Shown: positions 18,195-27,084, counted from the stretch's first letter. The stretch: DNA of 64,000 bases from an uncultured Bacteroidales bacterium (GCA_946405435.1 CAMJHF010000001.1:183145-247144); one strand, 5' to 3'. Notes: generated by a model from the letters alone, not told the origin. A program made the numbers and translations.

Positions 18195-19120
18195 AATCCT
18201 GGTGAGGTCCAGCTGCGCTCCGAGGCAATGAGACATGCCTCGACGCCATCGTGCCCTTCCACCCAGCTGCGGGCTTCGTCGAAACCTATTACCATGAAGA
18301 ATGTGGCCAGTGCGTCAGCTTCCGTGGCCGTGGAAGCTATCACTGTCGCGCTCAGGAGGTCGTGCTCGACCGGGCGTCCGCTTCTCGGGTCGATGGTGTG
18401 GGCATATTTCTTTCCGTCCTTTATGTAGAATTTGCGGTAGTTGCCTGAGGTTACCACGCCGTAGGAGCCGCCGTCGGAGTGCCAGATGCCGGAAATGGAA
18501 GCGCCGGGGGTGTTGTTGCCGTCTTCCGGGGTGTCGATTGCTATGGTCCAGCCGCGGCCGTCGGGGTTGAGGCCTTCACAGTAGATTTCACCTATGTCTA
18601 CCAGCATGTCCTTCACACCTATGGAGTGCAGGTAGGCGGCAACCTTGTCGCAGCTGTATCCTTGGGCTATCGCGTTGAAATTCAATATTTCACGCTGCTG
18701 GCAGCGCGCTTTTGCCGCGGCTATCTCAGGCTCGCCCGGAAGGCTGTCCGAGGTGAAGCCGAAGCCCCAGATGTCGAAAAGAGGGCCGGCCGCGGCGTCG
18801 AATGCTCCGCCGGTCAGTTCCTTGTATTTTTCCGCCAGGGCATCCATCTCCAGGAACATAGGATTCAGCTTCACTTTCTCGCCGCGGTTCCTTCGGCTCA
18901 GCAGTGAGTTGCGGTTGTACCCCGACAGGGTGGTGTCGATGGCGGTGAGTATTCCGTCCACTGCCGCCTGCACTTCCGCTCTCCCAAGCTTTACTCCGGC
19001 CTGGTTGTACTTTATGCTGTACATGCCTCCCTGGGCGTATCCGCCTATGGTGACGTAACCGCGGGAGCAGCCGGCAAGAATCAGGGCGCAAATGATGGCA
19101 ATTGTGGTTTTAAGTCTCAT
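18191..19120 (-). CDS. apbE: FAD:protein FMN transferase (ApbE lipoprotein)
   Basis: 309 residues from the ATG at 19120, with a lipobox (ALILAGC) that anchors it facing the periplasm. ApbE attaches FMN to Thr residues of Nqr/Rnf subunits. Visible motifs are GGYAQGGMYSIKY, FNAIAQGYSCDKVA, DIGEIYCEG and the Mg-binding HTIDPRSGRPVEHD region; LLSATVIASTATEADALAT near the C-terminus is characteristic. A TAACTTTG box lies upstream on the minus strand (19146 to 19139). No Nqr or Rnf operon is in the window, so the target flavoprotein is encoded elsewhere. Confidence 0.92.
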   Translation of the reverse strand: MRLKTTIAIICALILAGCSRGYVTIGGYAQGGMYSIKYNQAGVKLGRAEVQAAVDGILTAIDTTLSGYNRNSLLSRRNRGEKVKLNPMFLEMDALAEKYKELTGGAFDAAAGPLFDIWGFGFTSDSLPGEPEIAAAKARCQQREILNFNAIAQGYSCDKVAAYLHSIGVKDMLVDIGEIYCEGLNPDGRGWTIAIDTPEDGNNTPGASISGIWHSDGGSYGVVTSGNYRKFYIKDGKKYAHTIDPRSGRPVEHDLLSATVIASTATEADALATFFMVIGFDEARSWVEGHDGVEACLIASERSWTSPGF

Positions 19121-19198
19121 TTTCGGCAAAGTATTTGCACAAAGTTAGCGGAAATTCCCGTAAAATTGACCATATTTGCAATTTGTAAGTAATAAGTG

Positions 19199-20218
19199 AT
19201 GAGATTTAGGATATTCTGCATATTCTCCGCCGTGCTGACCTTCGCCTTGCTCTCTTCCTGCAAAAAGGAAGAAGATACTTTGGCGTATATGAGCGGAGAC
19301 ATTAAACTGGAGCATTCGATTCCGCGTTATGTCTCGCCAGGCGAGAGCTACACCCTCACGGCTTCCGGAGTCACTGCGCCTGACGGCTCTCCCGTCGTGT
19401 ATTCGCTTTATTCTTCCGTCAATTCAAACGTCAAGGATACAGTCAAGACGGCTCCTTTCGTCTTCACTTACAATGTTCCCGACACTCTCGGATCCTTCTA
19501 CCTCACGGTTACGGCTATTCCACTCAAGTCTTCAGGCAAGTATTACAATACCATCTCATCCATCTACTTTACCGTGGTGAGCGACCATCCGTCCAAGGGC
19601 TCGCTGACGAATATCCAGCCCCGGGAAGATGAGATCAACGAGGATATTTACGGCCATTCTTATCCTCTGGTTCCCGCCGGCGGTATGGAATGGATGCGTG
19701 GCAATCTGGGCCGTATCGACCGTGACGCCTCCGGAAACGATGTGTTCGGCCGTCCTTACGCCCGCTGCAAGGCGATGCAGTACATTTTCGGCGCTTATTA
19801 CACTTGGGAAGAAGCACAAACCGCCTGCCCTCCCGGCTGGCACCTTCCCAGCGACGCGGAGTGGGTCGCCCTGCTCAAGCAATGCGGCGCTCCTGCGAGC
19901 CTTCAGCCCCTGGAATCCTCGCCTTCCGGAGCCGGAAACCTGATGGCGAAAGCTTATTTCAACGGCGAGGAAATGTGGTATTACTACCGCGGCGTCAAGA
20001 TCAACGACGCGACCATAAGCGCCGTGCCTGTCGGATATGCAACAGAAGCAGGCGGAGTATGGGATTTTGTGGGTTATCAGAACTATGCGGTTTTCTGGAC
20101 TTCCGACGAATATGAAGGCCAGGGCGTTTACCGCTATATTTACAAAGAGTACGACAATGTGTTCGTAGGTGCGGCCAGCAAAACCAGTTTTGCGGCAAGC
20201 GTGCGCTGCGTGCGTTAG
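19199..20218 (+). CDS. Lipoprotein with FISUMP (Fibrobacter paralogous) domain
   Basis: 339 residues from the ATG at 19199, though a GTG one codon earlier is possible. The N-terminus (FALLSSCKK) is a lipobox signal. Residues 20-130 resemble an Ig/cadherin-like module (YTLTASGVTAPDGSPV). The C-terminal 190 residues match the FISUMP domain: GGMEWMRGNLG, ARCKAMQYIFGAYYTWEEA, CPPGWHLPSDAEW and a final AASVRCVR. This domain is widespread in Bacteroidota surface lipoproteins, and its function is unknown. It ends 8 nt before the RSH gene. Confidence 0.8.
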   Translation: MRFRIFCIFSAVLTFALLSSCKKEEDTLAYMSGDIKLEHSIPRYVSPGESYTLTASGVTAPDGSPVVYSLYSSVNSNVKDTVKTAPFVFTYNVPDTLGSFYLTVTAIPLKSSGKYYNTISSIYFTVVSDHPSKGSLTNIQPREDEINEDIYGHSYPLVPAGGMEWMRGNLGRIDRDASGNDVFGRPYARCKAMQYIFGAYYTWEEAQTACPPGWHLPSDAEWVALLKQCGAPASLQPLESSPSGAGNLMAKAYFNGEEMWYYYRGVKINDATISAVPVGYATEAGGVWDFVGYQNYAVFWTSDEYEGQGVYRYIYKEYDNVFVGAASKTSFAASVRCVR

Positions 20219-20226
20219 TTAACGAT

Positions 20227-22092
20227 ATGGAATCGACAGACAAGATTGAGAAAGCCGCACAGCATGTTTTCGACGTGATGGCCAAGCGTGTGGGTCCTGA
20301 GGACCTGCAGCGCATCAAGGATGCCTACGCCATGGCTGCCGTAGCCCACAGTGGCCAGAAACGGAACACCGGCGAGCCTTATATCGTGCATCCGATAGCG
20401 GTTGCCGCAATTGCCGCGGAAGAACTGGAACTTGATGCCAACACCGTAATAGCCGCTTTCCTTCACGACGTCGCGGAGGATACCGAATATACCGTCGAGG
20501 ACATCCGTGCCCGTTTCGGCGACGACGTGGCCTTTTTGGTGGACGTCGTGACCAAACGCAAGAAGCACAATTACGAGTACACGAAGCAGGTGGACAATTA
20601 CCGCCAGATACTCGAGTCGGTCCATTATGACGTCCGCGCCCTCCTGGTCAAGCTGTCGGACCGCCTGCACAATATGCGTACGCTGGACAGTATGCGCCCG
20701 GACAAGCAGATGAAGATAGCCGGTGAAACCGACTTCTTCTATGCCCCTCTGGCCGGACGCCTTGGTCTCTACCATGTCAAAACCGAACTGGAGAACCTCT
20801 CTTTCCGTTTCCGCTGTCCAAAAGAGTTCGAACTCATCCAGCGCCAGCTCGACGAGGACCGTATCCGCACGCAGGCTACCATCCAGGAGTTCACGGACGA
20901 AATAGAAGATATCTTCAAGACCGTAGGCATCCCCGCACGGACGCAGGTACGCTACCGCAAGCCCTACAGCATCTGGCGCACCATGCGCGAGAAAGGCTGC
21001 GACTTCGCCCATGTCGACTTCAAGCACTTCGTGCGCATTATCTATACGCCCATTACCGAATGGGCCCGTTCCCAGTCCAACGAAAAAGACACTAGCCTGT
21101 TCATATATTCCTGTCTGTCAAGCCACTTCAAGGAGCGCCCGGGAAGTGTCGTGAACTATATCGACAATCCCAAAGACAACGGCTACCAGAGTTTCCATGT
21201 TCAGATGCTGAACCGCGCCGGGGCATGGGAGGAACTTCACATCGCCTCGGAGCGCATGCACCGCAACGCCCGTCTGGGATGCGTAGTAGAGCGCGACGAA
21301 AGCTGGCTTGAGCGCTTCAAGACCGTCCTCCAGAACATCGCCGAGAGCGGCGACGGCTATATCTTCATGGATGGCGTGAGCTCGTCCCTTTACAACGAGG
21401 ATATCCTGGCTTTTACGCCAAAGGGCAAGGGCGTCATCCTCCCCAAGGGCGCTACCGCCCTGGACTTTGCCTTCGAGGTGCATACCGCAATCGGGGAACA
21501 TGCAAAGTATGCCCGTATCAACGGCGCGCTCAGTCCTATCAAGACGGAGCTTCACAGGGGAGACTGCGTAGAGATAGGCACGTCCGAGGATGTTATCCCC
21601 AAGCCCGAATGGCTGGGATACGCCAAAACATACAAGGCTCGCAGGCGCCTCCATGACATGCTCCGCGACATGCCAGGCCTGAACTTCAATATCTGCAGCA
21701 AATGCAAGCCCCTCCCCGGCGAGGAAGTGATCGGCTTCCAGGATGCCGACGGAGTGGTTACGGTGCACAGCCGTCATTGCCCCGAGGCCATCAAACTGGC
21801 CTCCGAGAAGGGCAACAGCATAGTTTCCGTGAACTTCGAGCCCACCCCGACACGCATGTATCCTGTCAAGATACGTATAGTCGCAATCGACCGCTATCAC
21901 CTCCTTAGGGATATCATAGACTGCTTCGTCGAGCGTCAGCATCTCTCCATGAACAAGCTGGTCACGCGTACCGAAGATGAAATCGTAGAGTGTATAATCG
22001 ACTTTCCGGTTCACTCTGTCGACGAGCTTCACATGACAATGGAGGGCATCTCCGCCATCAAGGGCGTAGATGAGGTGCAGCGTGTCATATAG
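20227..22092 (+). CDS. RelA/SpoT homolog; hydrolase motifs intact, synthetase motifs degenerate
   Basis: 621 residues, shorter than the usual 700-750. The (p)ppGpp hydrolase HD domain is complete: HSGQKRNTGEPYIVHP, FLHDVAEDTEYT (near 78) and VKLSDRLHNMRTL. The synthetase region is altered: where active enzymes have D-L-x-A-x-R the sequence reads FKHFVRIIY, and the E-x-Q-I-R-T box reads EELHIASERMH. A TGS domain (AFTPKGKGVILPKGATALDF, from about 391) and a C-terminal ACT domain (YPVKIRIVAIDRYHLLRD) follow. By motif it is more likely an alarmone hydrolase (SpoT-like) than a synthetase. Its 3' end overlaps the convergent comEC-like gene by 8 bp. Confidence 0.88.
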   Translation: MESTDKIEKAAQHVFDVMAKRVGPEDLQRIKDAYAMAAVAHSGQKRNTGEPYIVHPIAVAAIAAEELELDANTVIAAFLHDVAEDTEYTVEDIRARFGDDVAFLVDVVTKRKKHNYEYTKQVDNYRQILESVHYDVRALLVKLSDRLHNMRTLDSMRPDKQMKIAGETDFFYAPLAGRLGLYHVKTELENLSFRFRCPKEFELIQRQLDEDRIRTQATIQEFTDEIEDIFKTVGIPARTQVRYRKPYSIWRTMREKGCDFAHVDFKHFVRIIYTPITEWARSQSNEKDTSLFIYSCLSSHFKERPGSVVNYIDNPKDNGYQSFHVQMLNRAGAWEELHIASERMHRNARLGCVVERDESWLERFKTVLQNIAESGDGYIFMDGVSSSLYNEDILAFTPKGKGVILPKGATALDFAFEVHTAIGEHAKYARINGALSPIKTELHRGDCVEIGTSEDVIPKPEWLGYAKTYKARRRLHDMLRDMPGLNFNICSKCKPLPGEEVIGFQDADGVVTVHSRHCPEAIKLASEKGNSIVSVNFEPTPTRMYPVKIRIVAIDRYHLLRDIIDCFVERQHLSMNKLVTRTEDEIVECIIDFPVHSVDELHMTMEGISAIKGVDEVQRVI

Positions 22093-23137
22093 AAGCTACG
22101 GTTTCAAGACAGAATTCCATCAATTGTACCATCTTTCCGCAAGCTGTTATCAGCCATTGCGGGCATAAGCCTGCAGCGTCCAGCAGCAGCGCCGACACCG
22201 AGCCGCTTATGAGCAGTTCCGTCAGCGGCATGGCTATCAGGTTGGTAATCAGGAAGTACTTTGGAAAAGTCCGGAAGTGCACCCATACCACGGGGGCGGT
22301 GAATGCCTGACAGGAGATGGATAGTGCCGCACAGTTCCAGATGTATCTCAGAGGGGAAGGCCCGCGGGCTGAGGGATACCATTTCTGGAGTCTTGGAAAC
22401 AGGACCGTGATGCCCAGCATTGCAAGATACGACAGTTGGAATCCGACAGAAGAGATGAAGTCGGGGCGTATGGCAAGTTGTATGGTAAGGGCCGTGCAGA
22501 AGGTCCCCAGGGCGCTTCTTCGGCGGCCATGGAAGTGCTTTCCCGTTTCGTTTATGAGAATGAAAAGGAATGCCCGCACTATCGACGGCGAGGCTCCTGT
22601 GGCATATGCGTAAAGGCCGCAGAGGCTTACCGTTACAGCACTTCCGACTGCCTTGGCCGGGCGGCTGTTTCCGAGGGGCCTCAGGAGTGTCAGCACAAAG
22701 ATGTACAGTACTCCCAGGTGCAGGCCGGAAAGCGCCAGGATGTGCGAGGCTCCGCTTCGGCGGAATGATTCCACGGTGCTGCGCGCCAGCGAGTCGCGCC
22801 GTCCTGTCAGAAGTGCCTTGATGATGGCTCCGCTGTCATCTCCCGGGAATCCCATTCCGTCTATGCGCATGGCAAGCCGGGTGACCGTAGGGGAAGGGGG
22901 ACGGGGAAATGCCGGGGCAAGCGCCCTAGTGCACCAGCACATGAAACCGAGGCAGAAGAACATGGCGGCAAGCAGGCCGGAACTTCGCCTGCCGGAATGG
23001 ACGGCCAGGATCAGGAGCATTGCTGCGGCCAGCATGGAAACGGCGGCTCCTTCAAAGGGACGTGCCGCCAGCGCCGCTGCCGCTACGCCTGCCGCGAAAG
23101 GAAAGGACAGGCCTGTGATACCACTTTGGTTTTTCAT
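22085..23137 (-). CDS. Short ComEC/Rec2-like DNA uptake channel, no nuclease domain
   Basis: 350 residues, almost wholly hydrophobic with about nine membrane helices. The Competence-domain signature SFRRSGASHILALSGLHLG (near 125-145) is clear, as are YAYATGASPSIVRAF and FQLSYLAMLGI. Full-length ComEC in the phylum is about 700 residues, with an N-terminal DUF4131/OB region and a C-terminal metallo-beta-lactamase nuclease. Here the N-terminal region is short and the nuclease domain is absent. The frame ends normally just inside the convergent RSH gene. It may still form a single-stranded DNA channel, or be a reduced remnant; function is inferred. Confidence 0.78.
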   Translation of the reverse strand: MKNQSGITGLSFPFAAGVAAAALAARPFEGAAVSMLAAAMLLILAVHSGRRSSGLLAAMFFCLGFMCWCTRALAPAFPRPPSPTVTRLAMRIDGMGFPGDDSGAIIKALLTGRRDSLARSTVESFRRSGASHILALSGLHLGVLYIFVLTLLRPLGNSRPAKAVGSAVTVSLCGLYAYATGASPSIVRAFLFILINETGKHFHGRRRSALGTFCTALTIQLAIRPDFISSVGFQLSYLAMLGITVLFPRLQKWYPSARGPSPLRYIWNCAALSISCQAFTAPVVWVHFRTFPKYFLITNLIAMPLTELLISGSVSALLLDAAGLCPQWLITACGKMVQLMEFCLETVASI

Positions 23138-23168
23138 AGTTTATGGCTGCAATTTAGACATATTTTCT

Positions 23169-23176
23169 TAAATTTG
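23169..23176 (+). promoter_or_regulatory. TAnnTTTG -7 element of the ackA operon
   Basis: TAAATTTG ends 7 nt before the ackA ATG at 23184. With transcription starting 5-8 nt after the box, the mRNA begins at or next to the start codon. Confidence 0.65.
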
Positions 23177-23183
23177 CACCATT

Positions 23184-24398
23184 ATGATAATACTAGTAAT
23201 CAATTGCGGCAGCTCTTCGGTAAAATACCAGCTTCTGGACATGAAGAGCGACGATGTCTATGACATTCTGGCCAAGGGCCTCGTAGAGAAGATAGGCCTC
23301 CCCGAAGGAACCATAACCCACAAACCCTCTGGCAAAGAGGGGTTCGTCCGTAACCTTCCCATACCCGACCACAAAGTCGGAATGAAACTGGTCATGGACG
23401 CTCTGGTGGATCCGCAGTACGGCGTACTCAAATCTTTTGATGATATCGAGGCTGTGGGCCACCGCATAGTCCAGGGTGCCGATTTCTTCAGCGGAAGCGC
23501 CCTCGTGGACGATGATGTCCTCCGCAAGATCGAGATATGCTGCGACTTCGCCCCGCTTCACAATCCTGCGCATCTGCTTGGTATCCATGCCGTTAGCGCA
23601 GTGCTCCCAGACGTTCCCCAGGTGGTCACCTTCGACACTGCCTTCCATCAGACCATGGAGCCGTACGCCTATATGTACGCCCTTCCGTGGGAATACTACG
23701 AAAAGTATCATGTCCGCCGCTATGGCGCTCACGGCACCAGCCATCAATATGTATCCCAGCGCGGCGCAAAGCTTGCCGGCATCGACCTGGAACACTCCAA
23801 GATCATCACCTGTCACCTTGGCAACGGCAGTTCCGTTACGGCCATCAAGGATGGCAAGTGCATCGATACTTCCATGGGCTTCACGCCTCTCGAGGGCATG
23901 ATCATGGGCACCCGCTGCGGTATAATCGACGCCAACATTATCCCTTACATCATGAAGAAGGAGAATCTCACTCCCGACCAGATGACCGAGATTATGAATA
24001 AGAAAAGCGGTTTCCTGGGCCTGAGCGGGGTAAGTTCCGACGCCCGCGACATGAACGCCCTTGCCCTTCAGGGAGACAAGAAGGCCAAGATCGTGCTCAA
24101 GAAACTCACCTTCGACATCGTAAAACTGGTGGGCGGATACATTGCCGAGCTCAACGGAGTGGACCTCATCATCTTCACCGCCGGAATAGGCGAGCACAAC
24201 CCGCGTCTGCGCCGCCGTGTATGCGAGCAGCTGGGATATATGGGTGTCAAGATCGACTCCGAGGTCAATGAGAATGCCAGCAGTGAGACCATCATCTCCA
24301 CTCCTGATTCCACCGTCAAGGTGGCTCTCATCCCCACCGATGAGGAACTGGTGATTGCCAGGGACACCATGAAAATAGTATCAACAATAGAAGAATAG
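23184..24398 (+). CDS. ackA: Acetate kinase
   Basis: 404 residues. It interconverts acetyl phosphate + ADP and acetate + ATP in the cytosol, the main ATP-yielding step of acetate fermentation. Motifs: NCGSSSVKYQL at the N-terminus, the GHRIVQGADFFSG segment, APLHNPAHLLGI, TFDTAFHQTM, RRYGAHGTSHQYV (acetate/phosphate site), CHLGNGSSVTAI, DTSMGFTPLEGMIMGTR and FTAGIGEHNPRLR. Length and motifs are those of AckA rather than butyrate kinase (about 355 residues). It leads an operon with a phosphotransacylase 5 nt downstream. Confidence 0.95.
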   Translation: MIILVINCGSSSVKYQLLDMKSDDVYDILAKGLVEKIGLPEGTITHKPSGKEGFVRNLPIPDHKVGMKLVMDALVDPQYGVLKSFDDIEAVGHRIVQGADFFSGSALVDDDVLRKIEICCDFAPLHNPAHLLGIHAVSAVLPDVPQVVTFDTAFHQTMEPYAYMYALPWEYYEKYHVRRYGAHGTSHQYVSQRGAKLAGIDLEHSKIITCHLGNGSSVTAIKDGKCIDTSMGFTPLEGMIMGTRCGIIDANIIPYIMKKENLTPDQMTEIMNKKSGFLGLSGVSSDARDMNALALQGDKKAKIVLKKLTFDIVKLVGGYIAELNGVDLIIFTAGIGEHNPRLRRRVCEQLGYMGVKIDSEVNENASSETIISTPDSTVKVALIPTDEELVIARDTMKIVSTIEE

Positions 24399-24403
24399 AA
24401 CTT

Positions 24404-25315
24404 ATGATCAAGAATTTCAATGATGTATTCGAGACCCTGAAGGCCAAAGGGATCTGCAAGCGCATGGTAGTGGCCTGGGGAGTTGACGAGCATTCCATAG
24501 AGGCTGCTTACAAAGCCGCCGAGATGGGTTTTGTGAAGGTTACGCTCGTAGGCGATGCCGCCAAGATTGCCCAGGTTTGTGCAGACAATGGTCTGGACGC
24601 CGGCAAGTTCACCGTGATAGACAACCCCGTAGAGCTCAAGGCTGTGGCCCAGGCTGTGCAGATGGTCCATGACGGAGAGGCCGACGTGCTGATGAAGGGC
24701 CTTTGCTCCACCGACAAGTTCCTTCGCGCAATACTTAACAAGGAGACAGGTCTTCTTCCTCCCAAGGGCCTCCTGAGCCATGTGAGCGTGATCGAAAATC
24801 CTCAGTATCACAAGCTTATTTTCTTCAGCGACATGGCTGTAGTCCCTCTTCCCGACTTCCGTCAGAAGGTAAAGATCACTGGTTTCCTGCTTGGCGTGGC
24901 CAGGTCGTTCGGCATCGAGAAGCCCAAGATTGCCTTCGTGGCCGCATCCGAGCAGATGCTCGATTCCATGCCTGCCTGCATCGAGGGCGCCATGCTCGCC
25001 AAGATGTGCGACCGCGGCCAGATTCCCGGATGCATAGGTGACGGCCCTCTGGCCCTTGACGTCTGCATCGACAAAGAGTCCGTCGAGATCAAGAAACTCC
25101 GCAGCGAAGTCGCGGGTGACGCAGACTGTCTGTTGTTCCCCAACATCGAGTCGGCCAATGTATTCTGGAAGGCCAACAGCAAGCTTTGCCCCGGCGTACG
25201 CCAGGCCGGAATGCTTGTAGGCACCACAGCTCCGTGCATCCTTGCCAGCCGTGCAGACAGCGTTGACACAAAGCTCAACTCTATCGCCGAGGCTGTGATG
25301 TTCGTAAGCAAATAG
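24404..25315 (+). CDS. Phosphate acetyl/butyryltransferase (Ptb/Pta-like)
   Basis: 303 residues, the size of phosphate butyryltransferases and the short catalytic Pta. It transfers an acyl group between CoA and phosphate, making the acyl phosphate used by the kinase upstream. Motifs: ADVLMKGLCSTDKFLRAIL, LLSHVSVIENP, FFSDMAVVPLPD, IGDGPLALDVCIDKE and ADCLLFPNIESANVFWKA. Family resemblance is to Ptb, but pairing with an acetate-type kinase makes acetyl-CoA the likely physiological substrate; butyryl-CoA cannot be excluded. It is followed after 6 nt by mazG. Confidence 0.88.
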   Translation: MIKNFNDVFETLKAKGICKRMVVAWGVDEHSIEAAYKAAEMGFVKVTLVGDAAKIAQVCADNGLDAGKFTVIDNPVELKAVAQAVQMVHDGEADVLMKGLCSTDKFLRAILNKETGLLPPKGLLSHVSVIENPQYHKLIFFSDMAVVPLPDFRQKVKITGFLLGVARSFGIEKPKIAFVAASEQMLDSMPACIEGAMLAKMCDRGQIPGCIGDGPLALDVCIDKESVEIKKLRSEVAGDADCLLFPNIESANVFWKANSKLCPGVRQAGMLVGTTAPCILASRADSVDTKLNSIAEAVMFVSK

Positions 25316-25321
25316 TTTACT

Positions 25322-26146
25322 ATGCACTCAAAAGAAGAAAAGCTGGCCGCCTTCGGGCGGCTGCTTGATATTATGGACGCCCTCAGGGAGCGCTGCCCTT
25401 GGAACGCCGAGCAGACCATGGAAAGCATACGCCGCCTCACCGAGGAGGAAGTTTATGAGCTTTCCGACGCCATCCTCAAGGATAACCCGTCTGCCGTGTC
25501 AAAGGAGATCGGGGACCTGCTGTATCACATGGTGTTCTACGCCAGAATAGGACAGGAGCAGGGAAGTTTCGATATCGCGGACTGCATCGACAAAGTGTGC
25601 GAGAAGATGATCTTCCGTCATCCTCACGTATTCGGCGACAAGCAGGGCGAAGCTACTTCAGCCAAGGAAATCGCCGACACATGGGAGCTGGTCAAAGCCA
25701 AGGAGAAAGGCGGCAACAAGACCGTCATGGAGGGCATACCGGACGCCATGCCGGCGCTGCTCAAGGCTCTCGCCATGCAGGAAAAGGCGCGCGGCTGCGG
25801 CTTCGACTGGGAAAAACGCGAGGACGTATGGGAAAAGGTATCGGAAGAACTCGCCGAGGCCCGGGAGGCCTGCGCTTCCGCCCCTTCGGAGGCGGGGCAG
25901 GCGTCGCATCCGGAGCCTTCGGCCGAGATGACGGGGGAATTCGGTGATCTTCTGTTCGCCGTGCTCAATGCTGCGCGCTTGTACGGCGTCGACGCAGAAG
26001 CTGCATTGAATGCAACCTGCACCAAGTTCCGCCGCCGCTTTGGCTATGTTGAGGCCGGCATCCGTGACCGTGGCCTTACCCTTGCCCAAGCCACACTCGC
26101 CCAGATGGACGCCCTCTGGGACGAGGCCAAGGCCAAGGGCCTCTGA
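25322..26146 (+). CDS. mazG: Nucleoside triphosphate pyrophosphohydrolase MazG
   Basis: 274 residues. It hydrolyses NTPs or dNTPs to NMP and PPi, thought to clean damaged nucleotides. The first MazG domain shows LRERCPWNAEQTMESI, EEVYELSDAI and KEIGDLLYHMVFYARI, the four-helix Glu/Asp metal site; the second has EFGDLLFAVLNAARLYGVDAE and FRRRFGYVE. Typical length is about 260. A small Ala/Glu/Pro-rich insert (about residues 185-205) separates the domains. It is the third gene of the ackA operon; the next 356 bp are non-coding. Confidence 0.93.
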   Translation: MHSKEEKLAAFGRLLDIMDALRERCPWNAEQTMESIRRLTEEEVYELSDAILKDNPSAVSKEIGDLLYHMVFYARIGQEQGSFDIADCIDKVCEKMIFRHPHVFGDKQGEATSAKEIADTWELVKAKEKGGNKTVMEGIPDAMPALLKALAMQEKARGCGFDWEKREDVWEKVSEELAEAREACASAPSEAGQASHPEPSAEMTGEFGDLLFAVLNAARLYGVDAEAALNATCTKFRRRFGYVEAGIRDRGLTLAQATLAQMDALWDEAKAKGL

Positions 26147-26442
26147 CAGGCCCAGGCATAACATCACGTCATATCACTTCACTTCTAGCGCGGCGTCCTG
26201 TACTGTGTCAGGCTGTGATGTGCTGTGTTGTGGTTGTTTTGTGCCGTGCTGTGTTGTGTTGTGCTGCGTTGTGTTGTGTTGTGCTATGTCGGGCTGTGCT
26301 GTCATGCCTCTCGCTGTCTGTGACTGCTTTTGTGCTCTTTTGCTGCCTTTCGTGGTCTCTCGTCGGTCGTATTTGTCGGACTTACCCGCCGGCCATGCCA
26401 GTTTCATCCGTGCGTATTCTTTAACAGCCTATTATTCAGCGA
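26147..26442. repeat. Non-coding gap with TGTGT/TGTGC low-complexity tract
   Basis: No convincing gene. Between about 26205 and 26310 the plus strand consists largely of 5-nt units such as TGTGT, TGTGC and TGTTG, giving a strongly G/T-skewed tract. The remainder is unremarkable. Open frames across it owe their length to the repeats and have no start signal or family match. Confidence 0.6.
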
Positions 26443-26520
26443 CTTACAAGATTTCCCAGGGGTGTTTCCCCCCGGGAAATTTTGTAAGCTTTTGTGAACC
26501 AGCTATTTGCCGATTACGCT
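26443..26520. repeat. REP-like palindromic element, copy 1
   Basis: Outer arms CTTACAA (26443-26449) and TTGTAAG (26482-26488) enclose inner arms TTTCCCAGGGG (26452-26462) and CCCCCCGGGAAA (26468-26479). A distal box, TTGCCGATTACGCT (26507-26520), begins 25 nt after the start of TTGTAAG, as in the other copies. The distal box overlaps the last codons of the glycosylase gene. Confidence 0.7.
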
Positions 26521-27084
26521 TTCAAGCAAGATCCGGTAAATATCGGCTTTCTTTTCGAGTGGCAGTGGGTAAGCTCTTGAGGTAGACGGCATTCTCCAAA
26601 AAGAAAGCTGCTGTTTGTTGCATGTTATTACGCTGTTGCTACCTGTGGCGGGAACCTCGCATCCTAATTGTTCGGCTACAATCTCCGCCGCCTTTTGTCC
26701 TGTTGCCGCAATGGCTTTGCACTCAGGCATTTGACTAAGCAGAGATGTGATGTCAACGCACTCGATTACATTCAGATATTTGTCCGAGGCATTGTCATTC
26801 AGCCGTATGACTGCATTGGCAGTGTCGTGGAGGGCAATACCACGGTCATTACAGAAATCAATGATCTTTTCTTTGTCAAAGACTTTCCGCCCAGGTATTA
26901 TGAAATAATCCTTCCGGTCAAAGAACACGAGTCCTAAGACCCTCCAGAAATCATTGATGAAATTCGGGTAGTAAAAGTCCATGCTCCAGCGCCTTTCCCC
27001 AGGAGGAAAGCTCCCCAGGAACAAAACCTTCGCATTTTTTGGGAGAAATGGCTTGAAAGGGTGGTACTCAATAATCGCTGACAC
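26503..27084 (-). CDS. Uracil/hypoxanthine-DNA glycosylase superfamily protein
   Basis: 193 residues from a GTG at 27084. The N-terminal box VLFLGSFPPGERRWSMDFYY followed by PNFINDFWRV resembles the GSFP-type active site of the uracil-DNA glycosylase superfamily, close to the deoxyinosine (family 6) group, and the second motif MPSTSRAYPL matches the substrate-intercalating loop. It would excise deaminated bases. A TATATTTG box lies upstream on the minus strand, near 27109-27102. It sits between two copies of a palindromic repeat and next to a RAYT transposase, so it may have been moved as cargo; its GC is lower than the core genes. Confidence 0.75.
   Translation of the reverse strand: MSAIIEYHPFKPFLPKNAKVLFLGSFPPGERRWSMDFYYPNFINDFWRVLGLVFFDRKDYFIIPGRKVFDKEKIIDFCNDRGIALHDTANAVIRLNDNASDKYLNVIECVDITSLLSQMPECKAIAATGQKAAEIVAEQLGCEVPATGSNSVITCNKQQLSFWRMPSTSRAYPLPLEKKADIYRILLESVIGK

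Noticed and set aside
24068..25327. Antisense ORF of 419 codons across ackA and the transacylase
   Set aside because: A shadow of two well-supported genes caused by GC-rich third positions.
26010..26585. 191-codon ORF downstream of mazG
   Set aside because: Mostly the G/T-repeat tract and REP hairpin translated; its start is inside mazG.
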